Below, in pieces: positions 1 through 8,960 of a DNA stretch of 64,000 bases. The stretch is from Methanomicrobiales archaeon HGW-Methanomicrobiales-3 (GTDB taxonomy: Archaea > Halobacteriota > Methanomicrobia > Methanomicrobiales > Methanospirillaceae). Within the stretch, counting starts at the first letter, position 1. Every line of letters starts with the position of its first letter. The notes under the pieces were generated by a model that was not told the DNA's origin, made no database searches, and was given only the letters and a program-made list of their open reading frames with translations. A program made the translations under genes and the position numbers. Location of the stretch: NCBI GenBank assembly GCA_002839605.1, contig PGYK01000007.1, forward strand, positions 62,001 to 126,000, read 5' to 3'.

Positions 1-670
1 TATTGGCATCAAGCATGTCCCAGGGATGTCCCACGTCCATCCAGTATGACAGGTTATAGGCATGGAGTTTTTTTTCAGCAATCGGTTCCGTGAGGGCATC
101 GGTGAGTTCCAGTTCTCCTCTGGGCGATGAACGGACCCGTTCGATCATCCTGAATATGTCAGAATTGAACAGGTACGCCCCTGCATTGATGAGGTTTGAC
201 CTCGGGTTTTGGGATTTCTCCTCAAGCGATGTGATCAGGTCGTTTTCTGTGAGCACTACCCCGTAATCCTGGGGGTGGTCAGTTGTGCTCACACCCATGC
301 AGGGGGTGGCTCCACGGGATAAATTCGCGATATCTTCGGATTTGAGGATCATGTCGCCGTTCAGGACAAGAAACGTATCCGTTACCAGTTCGCGTGCTGC
401 CCGCACAGCATCAGCGGTCCCGTTCTGCTGGCGCTGAGGTGCGTACTCTACGTGGATACCCCACGCAGAGCCATCGCCAAAATGCCTGCGGATCTCGCGT
501 TCCCCGTATCCTACGACAAACACAAAATCGGTGATTCCGGCATCGCGGGCGGCAATGACGAGATGCTCAAGCATCGGCCGGTTGACCAGCGGGAGCATCA
601 CCTTCGGGCGCTTCGCCGTAAGAGGGCGCATCCGCTTTCCCTCTCCCGCAGCGAGAATGACACACTCCAT
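1..670 (-). CDS. Sugar-1-phosphate nucleotidyltransferase (GlmU-like), C-terminus cut by window edge
   Basis: The protein starts at the ATG at 670 and runs open to base 1 (223 codons visible). The N-terminus reads MECVILAAGEGKRMRPLT, the classic nucleotide-binding signature of NTP transferases (GxGxRxxPLT). Further on are VLNGDM (metal/nucleotide contact) and ELELTDAL, typical of archaeal glucose-1-phosphate thymidylyltransferase/UTP-sugar transferases. Archaeal homologues of this type often carry a C-terminal left-handed beta-helix acetyltransferase domain, which would lie outside the window. It follows the phosphomutase by 23 bp on the same strand, so together they probably make a UDP-sugar such as UDP-GlcNAc. 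The exact sugar is inference. Confidence 0.88.
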   Translation of the reverse strand, partial: MECVILAAGEGKRMRPLTAKRPKVMLPLVNRPMLEHLVIAARDAGITDFVFVVGYGEREIRRHFGDGSAWGIHVEYAPQRQQNGTADAVRAARELVTDTFLVLNGDMILKSEDIANLSRGATPCMGVSTTDHPQDYGVVLTENDLITSLEEKSQNPRSNLINAGAYLFNSDIFRMIERVRSSPRGELELTDALTEPIAEKKLHAYNLSYWMDVGHPWDMLDAN

Positions 671-693
671 ACGTACAGCTCTCCTTACAACAT

Positions 694-1944
694 TTAAGCA
701 GTTTTCCCCTGCATTACCCGTGCCCTGGCCTTTGCCAGCATCGTTTTAGCATCCGCCGGGGTTTTTCCTTCTGCGGTGATCCGGATCTTCGGCTCTGTCC
801 CGCTTGCCCGGATGAGGTACCAGCCCTCCTCTTCAGAAACCCGAATGCCGTCCGTAGGACTTGCCGCACCAAGCGCCAGTACCGTTTCACGGGCAGCCGG
901 GTTCACAAACGACTCCCTGAGGATTGGGAAGGTTGGCATGGCATCGATCATCGCTGCAACATCCCCCTGAGATGCAATCTCGCAGAAGAGGGCAGCAGCA
1001 AACGGACCGTCAGGGCATAACGAGATCTTCGGGAAGATCCATGCCCCCGAGGGTTCCCCGCCAAAGTCCCCCCATGCGAGGAGTTCTTCAGAAACATAAC
1101 TGTCTCCAACCGGGGTCCGCCGGACTTCTGCGATCTCATCGATGATCATTGATGCGTCGCTGGTTGTGACAACGCGCTTTGCATCCAGGTGCCCGGCAAA
1201 GAGCATCAGGAGATGATCTCCATCGATGTACCTGCCCTTGTTGTCAAACGCCATCATGCGATCAGCATCCCCATCGTGAACCACGGCACAGTCTGCACCG
1301 GTTTTCCTGATCATTTCGCTCAGGTATCCCAGATTCTCCTTCAGTGGCTCGGAAGGGCGGGCAAAATGGCCGGATGGATTGGCATTCACAGGAATAACAC
1401 GAACCCCGGCATCCGCCAGAAGTGAAGGGCTTAGCCGGCACCCGGCCCCGTTCCCACAGTCGAGGATTGCCCGGATCGGCTTTTCCACACACACCTGATT
1501 CAGGATCGCATCCTTGTGCTTTGATACGGCGTCTGTCTCCTGTTCGCAGCCAAGGCCTTTCCAGTCGGTCCAGTGAGGGGTTTTTACCCGGTCTTCCATC
1601 TCTGCCTGCTGCCTGCGGGTAAAAGAGGATCCATCCGGATTGAAAAGTTTGAGGCCGTTGTACTCTTCCGGGTTGTGGGAGGCAGTTATCATGCATCCCG
1701 CTTTGACATCACGGGTAGCGTATGCGACCGTTGGCGTGGGAACCATTCCGCAGATATGGGCGGTCCCTCCGCTTCCAAGGATTCCGGCAACGATCATATG
1801 TGCCAGAAGGGGGCTGGTTGTCCGGGTGTCCATGCCCACAAGAACGTCCTTTGAACGATGTGCAAGTGCTGAGCCTACGGCAAGCGCGGTATCGATCAGG
1901 ACCTGATCGTATTTTCTTCGTATTCCGGAGGACCCAAAAAGCAT
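694..1944 (-). CDS. Phosphoglucosamine/phosphomannomutase family protein
   Basis: This is an alpha-D-phosphohexomutase of 416 residues, interconverting sugar 6- and 1-phosphates. It begins MLFGSSGIRRKYDQ, contains the catalytic phosphoserine loop TASHNPEEYNG, the Mg-binding loop DGDADRM, the sugar-binding loop GGEPSG and the C-terminal phosphate loop RASGTEPKIR. I chose the ATG at 1944 because family members begin at the xFGSSGIR motif; a longer frame to 2037 would overlap the upstream gene. It is a little shorter than the usual 440-450. Substrate preference (glucosamine, mannose or glucose) cannot be read from sequence; the adjacent nucleotidyltransferase favours a GlmM-like job. Confidence 0.93.
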   Translation of the reverse strand: MLFGSSGIRRKYDQVLIDTALAVGSALAHRSKDVLVGMDTRTTSPLLAHMIVAGILGSGGTAHICGMVPTPTVAYATRDVKAGCMITASHNPEEYNGLKLFNPDGSSFTRRQQAEMEDRVKTPHWTDWKGLGCEQETDAVSKHKDAILNQVCVEKPIRAILDCGNGAGCRLSPSLLADAGVRVIPVNANPSGHFARPSEPLKENLGYLSEMIRKTGADCAVVHDGDADRMMAFDNKGRYIDGDHLLMLFAGHLDAKRVVTTSDASMIIDEIAEVRRTPVGDSYVSEELLAWGDFGGEPSGAWIFPKISLCPDGPFAAALFCEIASQGDVAAMIDAMPTFPILRESFVNPAARETVLALGAASPTDGIRVSEEEGWYLIRASGTEPKIRITAEGKTPADAKTMLAKARARVMQGKTA

Positions 1945-2015
1945 AGTCCGGTATTGGTGTGCTCCCCACAAGATATTACCGCTGGAACAAGGGGGGTGCG
2001 AAAGAAAAAGGATGA

Positions 2016-2624
2016 TTAACTCTGCCCGTACGGGCACCAGTGCTCCAGTTCGTTCAGCCGCGCCGCACCGGCTGTCGAGGGACCAACGCAGATGATCCGG
2101 GCTTTTTGTGCATACCTGCTGATGAGTTCACCGGCTTCCGGTGAAATGAGTCCATCTCCCCCGATAAGGATGACCTCCGCAGATGAAGGGTCTGTGGTGA
2201 AATGGATCCCTGATACCGATTCCAGCGAATGCAATTCGCCTACGATATAGGCCTGTTTTCCTGCAAGCTTCGCTGCCAGATCCGCCCCGCATGCCGCATG
2301 TGATGCCCTGTCACACGGGTGCAGGGTCCGGACAAGACAGAAAAAACCTGCCGCGACATTGACAATGGCCATGGCAGCTCCCCGTACGGCAGGCGTGTCA
2401 AGAGTCGCTCCAAACATGAAAGAGATCTTAGTGCAGGCCCGGATCGGGTCAAACGTGGTGAACACTCCTTGCTTTCTTCCGAACTCTGCGGTCATACAGG
2501 CGCCTTTTTCATACTGGCAGTTCACTGAATCCGGATCGACATCCAGCTGGATTCCCCCGTCAGAACAACCCGAGTTTTCAAGCAGAACTTCGAGTTTTTT
2601 TACCGATTCGATCACAATGTCCAT
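2016..2624 (-). CDS. Hypothetical Cys-rich protein, probable metal or cofactor binder
   Basis: The 202-residue protein starts at ATG 2624 behind a good ribosome-binding site (GGAGTGA, about 8 nt upstream). It has nine cysteines, spread over the length rather than paired in CxxC motifs, and no signal peptide. The C-terminal half reads like an alpha/beta Rossmann-type domain (VILIGGDGLISPEAGELI, then ARIICVGPSTAGAARL). I do not recognise a named family. It sits 13 bp downstream of the cyclase-family gene and 71 bp before the phosphomutase, so it is probably co-transcribed with the sufC-pcm run. Confidence 0.75.
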   Translation of the reverse strand: MDIVIESVKKLEVLLENSGCSDGGIQLDVDPDSVNCQYEKGACMTAEFGRKQGVFTTFDPIRACTKISFMFGATLDTPAVRGAAMAIVNVAAGFFCLVRTLHPCDRASHAACGADLAAKLAGKQAYIVGELHSLESVSGIHFTTDPSSAEVILIGGDGLISPEAGELISRYAQKARIICVGPSTAGAARLNELEHWCPYGQS

Positions 2625-2637
2625 GAATTCACTCCAG

Positions 2638-3243
2638 TTATCTTATTTTTTTTAGAATTACCCGTGCAGGACTCCCATCAAGACCTGTGAGTCGCAGGGG
2701 GAGCGCAATCATCTCGTATGCCCCTTCCGACACACCAGACAAGTCAAGAAGTTCGATAATGATGCAGTTGCACCCCAGCAGGCAACGATGAACGCTGCCG
2801 TCACATTCAAATGATTCTATCGAAGGCGAATCGATGCCGACACAGGAAACGCCCCAGGAGATGAGATATTCTGCAGCATCAAGGCTTAATGACGGGTAAT
2901 CTTCGATGAATGTGTTTTTCCCCGAAAAAGATGTTTTGAGCAGGATGCGTTTATTACCCTCAAGTTTGTCAAGAAGGTGTTTTTTTGTAATGAGACCGTT
3001 TACCCGACCAAGATCAATGACGTTACAGGTGCCGATCAGGTTCTGCAGGGGAATGGTATCAATTGTATCTCCGGTTTTAAGGTAGTGAACCGGTGCATCG
3101 ATGTGCGTACCAGTATGCGAACTCAGGTGCAGATCGCTGATAAGGTAATTCCCCGCATCCTTCTGGGAAAAGATAGGTTGGACATCCCCGGGATAAACGA
3201 GCATCCCTGGTGCAAGGGGGCGGGTCACATCAAGCCAGTTCAT
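2638..3243 (-). CDS. Cyclase family protein (kynurenine formamidase-like metal hydrolase)
   Basis: This 201-residue protein carries the family hallmark HTGTHIDAPVH at residues 43-53, the metal-binding and catalytic motif of the cyclase/arylformamidase superfamily (HxGTHxDxPxH). It begins with MNWLDVTRPLAPGMLVYPGD, also typical. The later segment GIDSPSIESFECDGSVHR matches the region where a second conserved His/Glu pair lies. The start overlaps the pcm stop as ATGA (3240-3243), so the two are translationally coupled. The substrate is unknown; a tryptophan-degradation role is unlikely from context. Confidence 0.87.
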   Translation of the reverse strand: MNWLDVTRPLAPGMLVYPGDVQPIFSQKDAGNYLISDLHLSSHTGTHIDAPVHYLKTGDTIDTIPLQNLIGTCNVIDLGRVNGLITKKHLLDKLEGNKRILLKTSFSGKNTFIEDYPSLSLDAAEYLISWGVSCVGIDSPSIESFECDGSVHRCLLGCNCIIIELLDLSGVSEGAYEMIALPLRLTGLDGSPARVILKKIR

Positions 3244-3899
3244 GCATTCCCCTCTTCCCAGCCATACGCCCCGATAAGGGGGACAAAACGGACACTGCCA
3301 TATCGTTTTTCCACAAACCGACCCCCTGTTTTTTCAATCCTGACCAGTTCCTGGATTTCCCGGTCTCCGACCGGTGCAACGAGTTGTCCACCATCATCAA
3401 GCTGATCGAGAAGTGGTTTGGGGATCTCCGGGGTTGCAGCAGTAATGATGATGCCGTTATACGGAGAATCCGCGGGATGCCCGAGTGTGCCATCCCCCAC
3501 AATCACCGTCGCATTACCAATTCCCAGCATCTCAAGGTTCGACCGGGCAAGGTCCGCAACTGCCGGTATTCGTTCGATCGTGATAACCCGCGCCGCCAGC
3601 GAAGCGAGGATCGCCGCCTGATAGCCGCTGCCTGCCCCAATCTCCAGAATCCGGTCCTCCGGTTGCGGATCCAGAAGATCGGTCATCAGGGCCACGATAT
3701 AGGGCTGGGAGATGGTCTGCCCGTTGCCGATGGGCAGGGGATTGTCATCATACGCCGACTGGTCGTAAGGCTGGGGAATAAAAACATGGCGGGGGACCTG
3801 CCGCAATACTGAAAGGATACGGGGATTATGGATTCCACGGGCGGCGATCTGGCGCTCCACCATCCGGAACCGCTCATCCACCCGGGGATACTCAGTCAT
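3240..3899 (-). CDS. pcm: Protein-L-isoaspartate O-methyltransferase
   Basis: A SAM-dependent methyltransferase of 219 residues that repairs isoaspartyl residues in aged proteins. Diagnostic features are MVERQIAARGI near the N-terminus, the substrate loop NPLPIGNGQTISQPYIVALM and the SAM-binding motif ILEIGAGSGYQAA, followed by VITIERIP. Length and motif order fit the PCMT family. It lies 9 bp downstream of the SUF gene and shares an ATGA overlap with the cyclase gene. Confidence 0.96.
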   Translation of the reverse strand: MTEYPRVDERFRMVERQIAARGIHNPRILSVLRQVPRHVFIPQPYDQSAYDDNPLPIGNGQTISQPYIVALMTDLLDPQPEDRILEIGAGSGYQAAILASLAARVITIERIPAVADLARSNLEMLGIGNATVIVGDGTLGHPADSPYNGIIITAATPEIPKPLLDQLDDGGQLVAPVGDREIQELVRIEKTGGRFVEKRYGSVRFVPLIGAYGWEEGNA

Positions 3900-3908
3900 A
3901 ATCTCTCG

Positions 3909-5024
3909 TTAAAAGCCTGATTTTTCTGCAACATCAATCGATGCATCGATCTGTTTCTGGAGGGCATCCGGCAGACCGGAAATCTTTACGTCCAGGAATC
4001 CCCGGATAATGGTGGCAGTGGCCTCGTCCTCGTCGAGTCCGCGTGACATCAGGTATTCGATCTCGTCCTTTGCCAGCTTTCCTACCGCTGCTTCATGGGA
4101 AAGTTCTGTGCCGACAACCGATCCTTCGATCTCCGGAATTGCATAGATCACCCCGTCCTTGAGGATGAGACCTTTGCATTCAAGATGGCCGCGTGTCCCC
4201 GCCACCTTTCCGTTGATATGGCCCCGGGAGATGATGGTGCCTCCCTTGGTGATGGCGCGGGTAACCAGTTCTGCGCTTGCGCCAGGGGCTTCAAGGATTG
4301 CACGGGATCCAAGGTCCATGGTGGAACCGGGTGTCGAAACAACGATACTACTGAACCGTGCAACGGAATTTGCACCGACCAGAGTTGCTGTCGGATACAT
4401 TTGTATCTTTTTCACCGGTTGCATGCACACGTAGTTGGACAGGAACACGCCGTTCTCCTCAACAACCGATGCGCTCCTCGGGTATACCTCGATGTCCTCA
4501 CTCCAGTTATGAATCATCGTGAAACTGATCTTGGCATTCTTTTTAATGTAAAACTCGGAGATGCCATAATGTGCCCCGCCTTTTCCGGCATGGGATCCGC
4601 TGGCACAACCAGAGATGATGTGAAGTTCAGCACCCTCTTCTGCAATGATAATATTATGGACATGCTGGATCTTGTCCTTGCCGAGATAGAGACATGCCTG
4701 AATAGGCATGACATTGCTTGAACCCTTGTGGGCGATGATGACATACCCTTTCGGGTCATTTTGTGCTGCAACATACCTCGTGATGTCATCTTTTTCCTTT
4801 GAGATGTTCTTCCATGCATAATCCTTGAGCCAGTCGTATTTCTCTATTGCCTGCTTATAGGAAAGAACCTCGATGCCGGTTTCTCCACATTCCGCCTGGA
4901 CAATATCCTGGTCCATCTGGAGAAATGTCCCGCAACGGTTTTTCTTGGTGAGGTCCATACCCACCTGGGCAAGGCGCTCCTTATCTTCGTTCGAGAGCTC
5001 AGGGATTGTTACGGGTTCCGGCAT
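3909..5024 (-). CDS. SufB/SufD-family Fe-S cluster assembly scaffold protein
   Basis: This 371-residue protein belongs to the SufBD family, forming with SufC the minimal archaeal Fe-S cluster assembly scaffold. Recognisable features are the beta-helix core (for example NVMPIQACLYLG and HYGISEFYIKKNAKISFTMI) and the conserved C-terminal stretch LSHEAAVGKLAKDEIEYLMSRG followed by EATATIIRGFLD. The family SHE/A motif is present as ELSHEAAVG. It overlaps sufC by 16 bp, a sign of a two-gene unit. Archaea commonly have only SufBC; a SufD partner would have to be elsewhere, or this protein may form a homodimer. Confidence 0.93.
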   Translation of the reverse strand: MPEPVTIPELSNEDKERLAQVGMDLTKKNRCGTFLQMDQDIVQAECGETGIEVLSYKQAIEKYDWLKDYAWKNISKEKDDITRYVAAQNDPKGYVIIAHKGSSNVMPIQACLYLGKDKIQHVHNIIIAEEGAELHIISGCASGSHAGKGGAHYGISEFYIKKNAKISFTMIHNWSEDIEVYPRSASVVEENGVFLSNYVCMQPVKKIQMYPTATLVGANSVARFSSIVVSTPGSTMDLGSRAILEAPGASAELVTRAITKGGTIISRGHINGKVAGTRGHLECKGLILKDGVIYAIPEIEGSVVGTELSHEAAVGKLAKDEIEYLMSRGLDEDEATATIIRGFLDVKISGLPDALQKQIDASIDVAEKSGF

Positions 5025-5740
5025 TCAAGACACTCCTTATATCCGCGCTGTTTAATCTCTTTTAAGATCTCGCGGGGGTTTCCGTGGCACCGGATCTGCC
5101 CGTCGCACATCACATGACCCTTATCTGCATCGATGTAATCGAGAATATACCCCGTATGGGTGATGACAAGTCCGCTCTTCTTTCGGTTTACGATATGCTT
5201 GTCCTTCTCAAGGAGACCCCCGATCGTTGTTCCAATCAGCGATATGTTCTCGAGGTCGACTCCACTTTCCGGTTCATCAAGCATGACAAAGTCCGGGTTC
5301 TGGAGCATCAACTGCAAAACCTCGCTGCGTTTGATCTCACCCCCGGAGAAACCTTTGTTGATGTCCCGTTCGAGAAACCTGTCCATATGAACGGTCTTTG
5401 CAAGTTCGGGGATATTTTCCTCTTTTGTCCGGGAGATCGCGGTAAGCATCTTTCCCAGCTTGAGACCGGAGATGGTCGGCGGGCGCTGGAACATCATGCC
5501 GATACCCCGCTGTGCCCGCTCATGGGCATGCATCTTGGTTACATCTTCTCCCTTGAACAGGATCTGTCCTTTTGTTATCACATAATTGGAAAAACCCATG
5601 ATGGTCATGAGGAGGGTCGTCTTGCCCGATCCGTTCGGACCAAGGAGCACGTGAGTCTCCCCCTCTCCAATAGAGAGGCTGATGTCGTGCAACACCTCCT
5701 TGTCCCCGACATTAACTGACAAGTTCTTGATTTGCAGCAT
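5009..5740 (-). CDS. sufC: SufC Fe-S assembly ABC-type ATPase
   Basis: An ABC ATPase of 243 residues, MLQIKNLSVNVGDKEVLHD at the start. Walker A is GPNGSGKTT, the SufC-type signature is FSGGEIKRSE and Walker B is VMLDEPESGVDLE, with the D-loop and H-loop VITHTG following. The Q-loop region MMFQRPP is also typical of SufC. I prefer ATG 5740 over the in-frame GTG at 5755 because family members start at MLxIKNL. It supplies ATP-driven conformational change to the SufB/D scaffold encoded downstream with a 16-bp overlap. Confidence 0.96.
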   Translation of the reverse strand: MLQIKNLSVNVGDKEVLHDISLSIGEGETHVLLGPNGSGKTTLLMTIMGFSNYVITKGQILFKGEDVTKMHAHERAQRGIGMMFQRPPTISGLKLGKMLTAISRTKEENIPELAKTVHMDRFLERDINKGFSGGEIKRSEVLQLMLQNPDFVMLDEPESGVDLENISLIGTTIGGLLEKDKHIVNRKKSGLVITHTGYILDYIDADKGHVMCDGQIRCHGNPREILKEIKQRGYKECLECRNP

Positions 5741-5860
5741 AGAACAATCACACACAGTATGTTTATTGCCCCAATTAACGCTTTTGACGTGAACATGCCC
5801 CCTAAAAAAGTGACAGCCTTTATCAGGCCGATGGGAATATACTGTTCAGGATAGTTCTTC

Positions 5861-6778
5861 ATGCGGCAAGAAAAAGTCCAAAACAAGGACGTCAAGGCAA
5901 AAATCCGAAAAGGAACCCGTCACGCCAATGTGAGCCATACCCCTCTGGAAACCCCCGATCTCGATCCTTTCATCAACCGGCTGATCTGTGGAGATTCACA
6001 GCAGGTTCTCTCCCGCATGCCGGACCAGAGTATTGATCTTATCATCACATCCCCTCCTTATAATTTCGGCCATTCCTATGCACAGGACCCGCATGATGAT
6101 ACTCATGAATGGAATGAGTATTTCGCCACACTCCAATCTGTCTGGAAGGAGTGTGACAGGGTCCTGAAACCCGGTGGCAGAATTGCGGTAAATGTCCAGC
6201 CGCTCTTCTCGGATTATGTTCCCACCCACCACATCATATCACGGCAACTGGCATCCCTCGGGCTCCTCTGGAAAGCAGAGTTCCTGTGGGAGAAGAACAA
6301 TTACAATGCAAAATATACCGCATGGGGAAGCTGGAAATCCCCCTCAATGCCTTATATCAAATATACCTGGGAATTCATCGAGGTGTTCGACAAGACCTCG
6401 CACAAGAAGACCGGAAAGCGGGAAAATATCGATATTACCGCGGAAGAATTTAAGGAATGGGTCATGGGAAAGTGGTCATTTCCCCCGGAAACGAGGATGA
6501 AAGATTATGATCACCCCGCAATGTTTCCTGAGGAACTGCCACGGCGGGTAATGAAACTCTTCTCGTACAAAGACGATATCATTTTAGATCCATTTAACGG
6601 GGCCGGGACAACGACACTTGTCGCGTTTAAACACGGGCGCCGGTTCATCGGGATCGACAACTCCCAAAAATATTGTGAAACTGCGCTTGAACGGCTTAAC
6701 AAATGTAATCTCAACGGGAAGTGTGGGGGTCATTACCCGGAACCCTCATTGCTACACTTTGATCCAATCGAAAAATGA
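5861..6778 (+). CDS. Site-specific DNA methyltransferase, beta-class (N4-cytosine or N6-adenine), solitary
   Basis: This 305-residue amino-methyltransferase has catalytic motif IV TSPPYN at residues 63-68 and the SAM-binding motif I DPFNGAGTTT at about 243-252, in the order IV then I that defines the beta class. The sequence GRRFIGIDNSQKYCETALERL after motif I is the usual motif II/III region. The SPPY form is most common among N4-cytosine enzymes, but N6-adenine enzymes of this group exist. No restriction endonuclease or specificity gene lies beside it: upstream is divergent sufC and downstream is a convergent transglutaminase-like gene. It is therefore an orphan methylase. The recognition sequence cannot be read. 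Confidence 0.93.
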   Translation: MRQEKVQNKDVKAKIRKGTRHANVSHTPLETPDLDPFINRLICGDSQQVLSRMPDQSIDLIITSPPYNFGHSYAQDPHDDTHEWNEYFATLQSVWKECDRVLKPGGRIAVNVQPLFSDYVPTHHIISRQLASLGLLWKAEFLWEKNNYNAKYTAWGSWKSPSMPYIKYTWEFIEVFDKTSHKKTGKRENIDITAEEFKEWVMGKWSFPPETRMKDYDHPAMFPEELPRRVMKLFSYKDDIILDPFNGAGTTTLVAFKHGRRFIGIDNSQKYCETALERLNKCNLNGKCGGHYPEPSLLHFDPIEK

Positions 6779-6789
6779 ACCCATGACAA

Positions 6790-7908
6790 TTACACCGGCA
6801 GGTTCATTTTGATATAATGGAGCACTCCTTTACGGTCATATTCATGGTCGATGATGTAGTTGTGAACCATGACATATTTTTCATACCTTGTAAAGAGCTG
6901 CTGGTAGGAGCGGAGGGAATCATTATACGCAGAAACACGGGTATTGTGTGTCGAAACGAGAGCATTGTATTGCCGCACGTTGCCGGCACTCCTGAGGTAC
7001 TGCAGGCGGCTTTCCATTTCAAGAATCTCCTGCTGTTTTCTTTTAAGATCTTCCTGCATAACCTCTAATAGGGATTCAAGTTCCTTTGCACTCTGCCCGG
7101 ACTGCACCATCGTTTCATGGATATACCGGGTATCAGCGCAACGGGTATAGGTTGTATCGCCATTCCCTATCGGGATAATTATTGGTGCTGAGTACAATGA
7201 TACACCTGTGCCAAGTTTTTCTGTTACGACACCTACATACGAGACATTGGTGGTCTCAAGAAACGTGTAATTGGTATGCCTGTACTGGCAGTCGTCCGAA
7301 CCGATACCCAGCGCCATATGGTTTTCCGGGCCAAAGGAAAGGAGGGCAACTGAATATCCCTCCCGGGAAAGGAGCCCGGCAAGAAGAAGGCTTTTGTCAT
7401 CACAATCCCCCGCCCTGTCAACAACGGTCTCCACCGGGAATTTTGCCGGGTTCTCTTCAAAGGTCTCGTACTGCAGGGACTGGACATAGACTGCGATCAG
7501 TTCAAGGTATTCATCGCTGTCAAGATCCTTTTCAATCCTGATCTTCCGAAATCCAAAAAGAAGATCCTGGTATAGCGACTCCTGTGCCGGATCATCCACC
7601 ATTGCCCGGTAACTGTCAGCAATCCAATCACTCTCTGTTATGTTTCCAATAATGGTGACCGATTTGTCAGCACTTTTTGCCCCTTCATAAACAGAAGAAT
7701 TGACAGAAACGGAGATCGTGACCATCCCCTCCTGGAAAAGGTATGAACTGGTTACCGGGATCGGTGGCTTTTCAGAGACGACAGGATCGATCCTGGGTGT
7801 GACAATCCGGTCCTCAGGAAAAAAGATCCCTGCCAGAAGGACTGCTGAAAGGATAAGTACTGCGATTGTAAGGAGTGTCAGGATCGCCTGGAGTGTTTTA
7901 CCCGTCAC
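6790..7908 (-). CDS. Membrane-anchored transglutaminase-like protein
   Basis: The 372-residue protein has an N-terminal membrane anchor (LQAILTLLTIAVLILSAVLL, residues about 5-24). The transglutaminase/protease-like core is visible around residues 160-205: FPVETVVDRAGDCDDKSLLL carries the catalytic Cys and ENHMALG the catalytic His, with the third residue probably the Asp/Glu in the following strand. The C-terminal third (LESLLEVMQEDLKRKQQEIL onward) is predicted coiled coil. The catalytic domain would face outside the cell. The start overlaps the HAD phosphatase stop by 4 bp. Function in peptide or protein processing is inferred only from the fold. Confidence 0.83.
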   Translation of the reverse strand: MTGKTLQAILTLLTIAVLILSAVLLAGIFFPEDRIVTPRIDPVVSEKPPIPVTSSYLFQEGMVTISVSVNSSVYEGAKSADKSVTIIGNITESDWIADSYRAMVDDPAQESLYQDLLFGFRKIRIEKDLDSDEYLELIAVYVQSLQYETFEENPAKFPVETVVDRAGDCDDKSLLLAGLLSREGYSVALLSFGPENHMALGIGSDDCQYRHTNYTFLETTNVSYVGVVTEKLGTGVSLYSAPIIIPIGNGDTTYTRCADTRYIHETMVQSGQSAKELESLLEVMQEDLKRKQQEILEMESRLQYLRSAGNVRQYNALVSTHNTRVSAYNDSLRSYQQLFTRYEKYVMVHNYIIDHEYDRKGVLHYIKMNLPV

Positions 7909-8708
7909 GGTTTATTCTCCCATTGCATTTGATGTGCGGCATCAATGACCTCTCCAATCTCCGCAATCGAGTTGATGATCAGGCTTGGACGGATCGCAGA
8001 TCTCTTAACAATCTCCTCGCGATACTTACCTGTTCTCACCAAAACGCCCCGCATCCCCGCGTCCTGTGCCCCGCCGATATCTGTCTGAATGTCATCGCCA
8101 ATCATCACGGTCTGATCCGGTTGAAGGCCCATATCCGTAAGTGCAAGATCAAAGAACGCCCGCGAGGGTTTCCCTATTAGAACCGCTTTCTTTCCGGTTG
8201 CAAATTCAAGAGCGGTCACAAAAGGACCTGCGGAGAGTATGAGCCCATCCGGGGCCATCCAGTAGCGGTCCCTCTCAAGAGCAATGAGATCGGCTCCTTC
8301 GAGCAGAGCCCGGAACGCGGCATTGAGGTTTTGATACGTGAACTTTTCCCCGGCATCGCCCACAATAATGAGTTCGGCTCCGTTTTTTTTGGGTGGTGGA
8401 TATTTGGGAAAGTCCCGCCCAACATCTCCGGTTACCAGAAGGCGGATGTTGTATCTTCCGGTTTTTTTCAGATACGCGGCCGCGGCAATTGCCGGTGTGA
8501 AAATCAGGGATTCCGGGATTGTGAGCCCCATTTGGGAGAGATTATTTGCAATGGTTTGCCGACATTTCCGGGTAGTATTCGAAACAAACCGGTACGAGTA
8601 CCCCTGCTCTTCGAGGAACCGGATTGCTCTGTCAGCACCCGGGATCGCCTTGTTTCCGGTATACATGACCCCGTCAAGGTCAATTAAAAATCCCCGAATA
8701 TTGCTCAA
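7905..8708 (-). CDS. HAD-superfamily (IIA) phosphatase, NagD-like
   Basis: A 267-residue HAD hydrolase: motif I is FLIDLDGVMYTG, motif II is FVSNTTRK, the lysine motif lies in GKKAVLIGKPSRAFFD, and motif III/IV is MIGDDIQTDIGGAQDAGM. This order with a C2A cap matches the NagD/phosphoglycolate-phosphatase group. I chose the TTG at 8708 because a strong ribosome-binding site (GGAGG) sits 7 nt before it and homologues begin just ahead of motif I; a longer frame reaches an ATG at 8753. The substrate is unknown. It is the first gene of a two-gene unit with the transglutaminase-like gene. Confidence 0.9.
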   Translation of the reverse strand: MSNIRGFLIDLDGVMYTGNKAIPGADRAIRFLEEQGYSYRFVSNTTRKCRQTIANNLSQMGLTIPESLIFTPAIAAAAYLKKTGRYNIRLLVTGDVGRDFPKYPPPKKNGAELIIVGDAGEKFTYQNLNAAFRALLEGADLIALERDRYWMAPDGLILSAGPFVTALEFATGKKAVLIGKPSRAFFDLALTDMGLQPDQTVMIGDDIQTDIGGAQDAGMRGVLVRTGKYREEIVKRSAIRPSLIINSIAEIGEVIDAAHQMQWENKP

Positions 8709-8960
8709 CAATCCCCCTCCCGAAGTACCCGACCGATCCGTTTGAAAATGCACTGCCGCCTCATTATCCTATTGTGTTCTGCTACCTGTTACATTTCATA
8801 TTTTGTGTTCAGTTTTGTGTTCCCTGATCTGACACCGGAACGAACTCTCATAGTGAGGTGCCTGATCATCATCTCATTCGGCAAACTCCGATGGCCCTGC
8901 GATCTCTCTCACTTTCACCCCGCATGGCAGGGTGTTTAATTATCCCGGTTTAGGACTTTT
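8709..8960. other. Intergenic divergent promoter region
   Basis: About 250 bases separate the HAD phosphatase (minus) from the exonuclease gene (plus). I see no credible coding frame. The stretch from 8795 to 8830 is T- and AT-rich and probably holds a promoter, but no sharply defined TATA box stands out on either strand. Confidence 0.4.
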
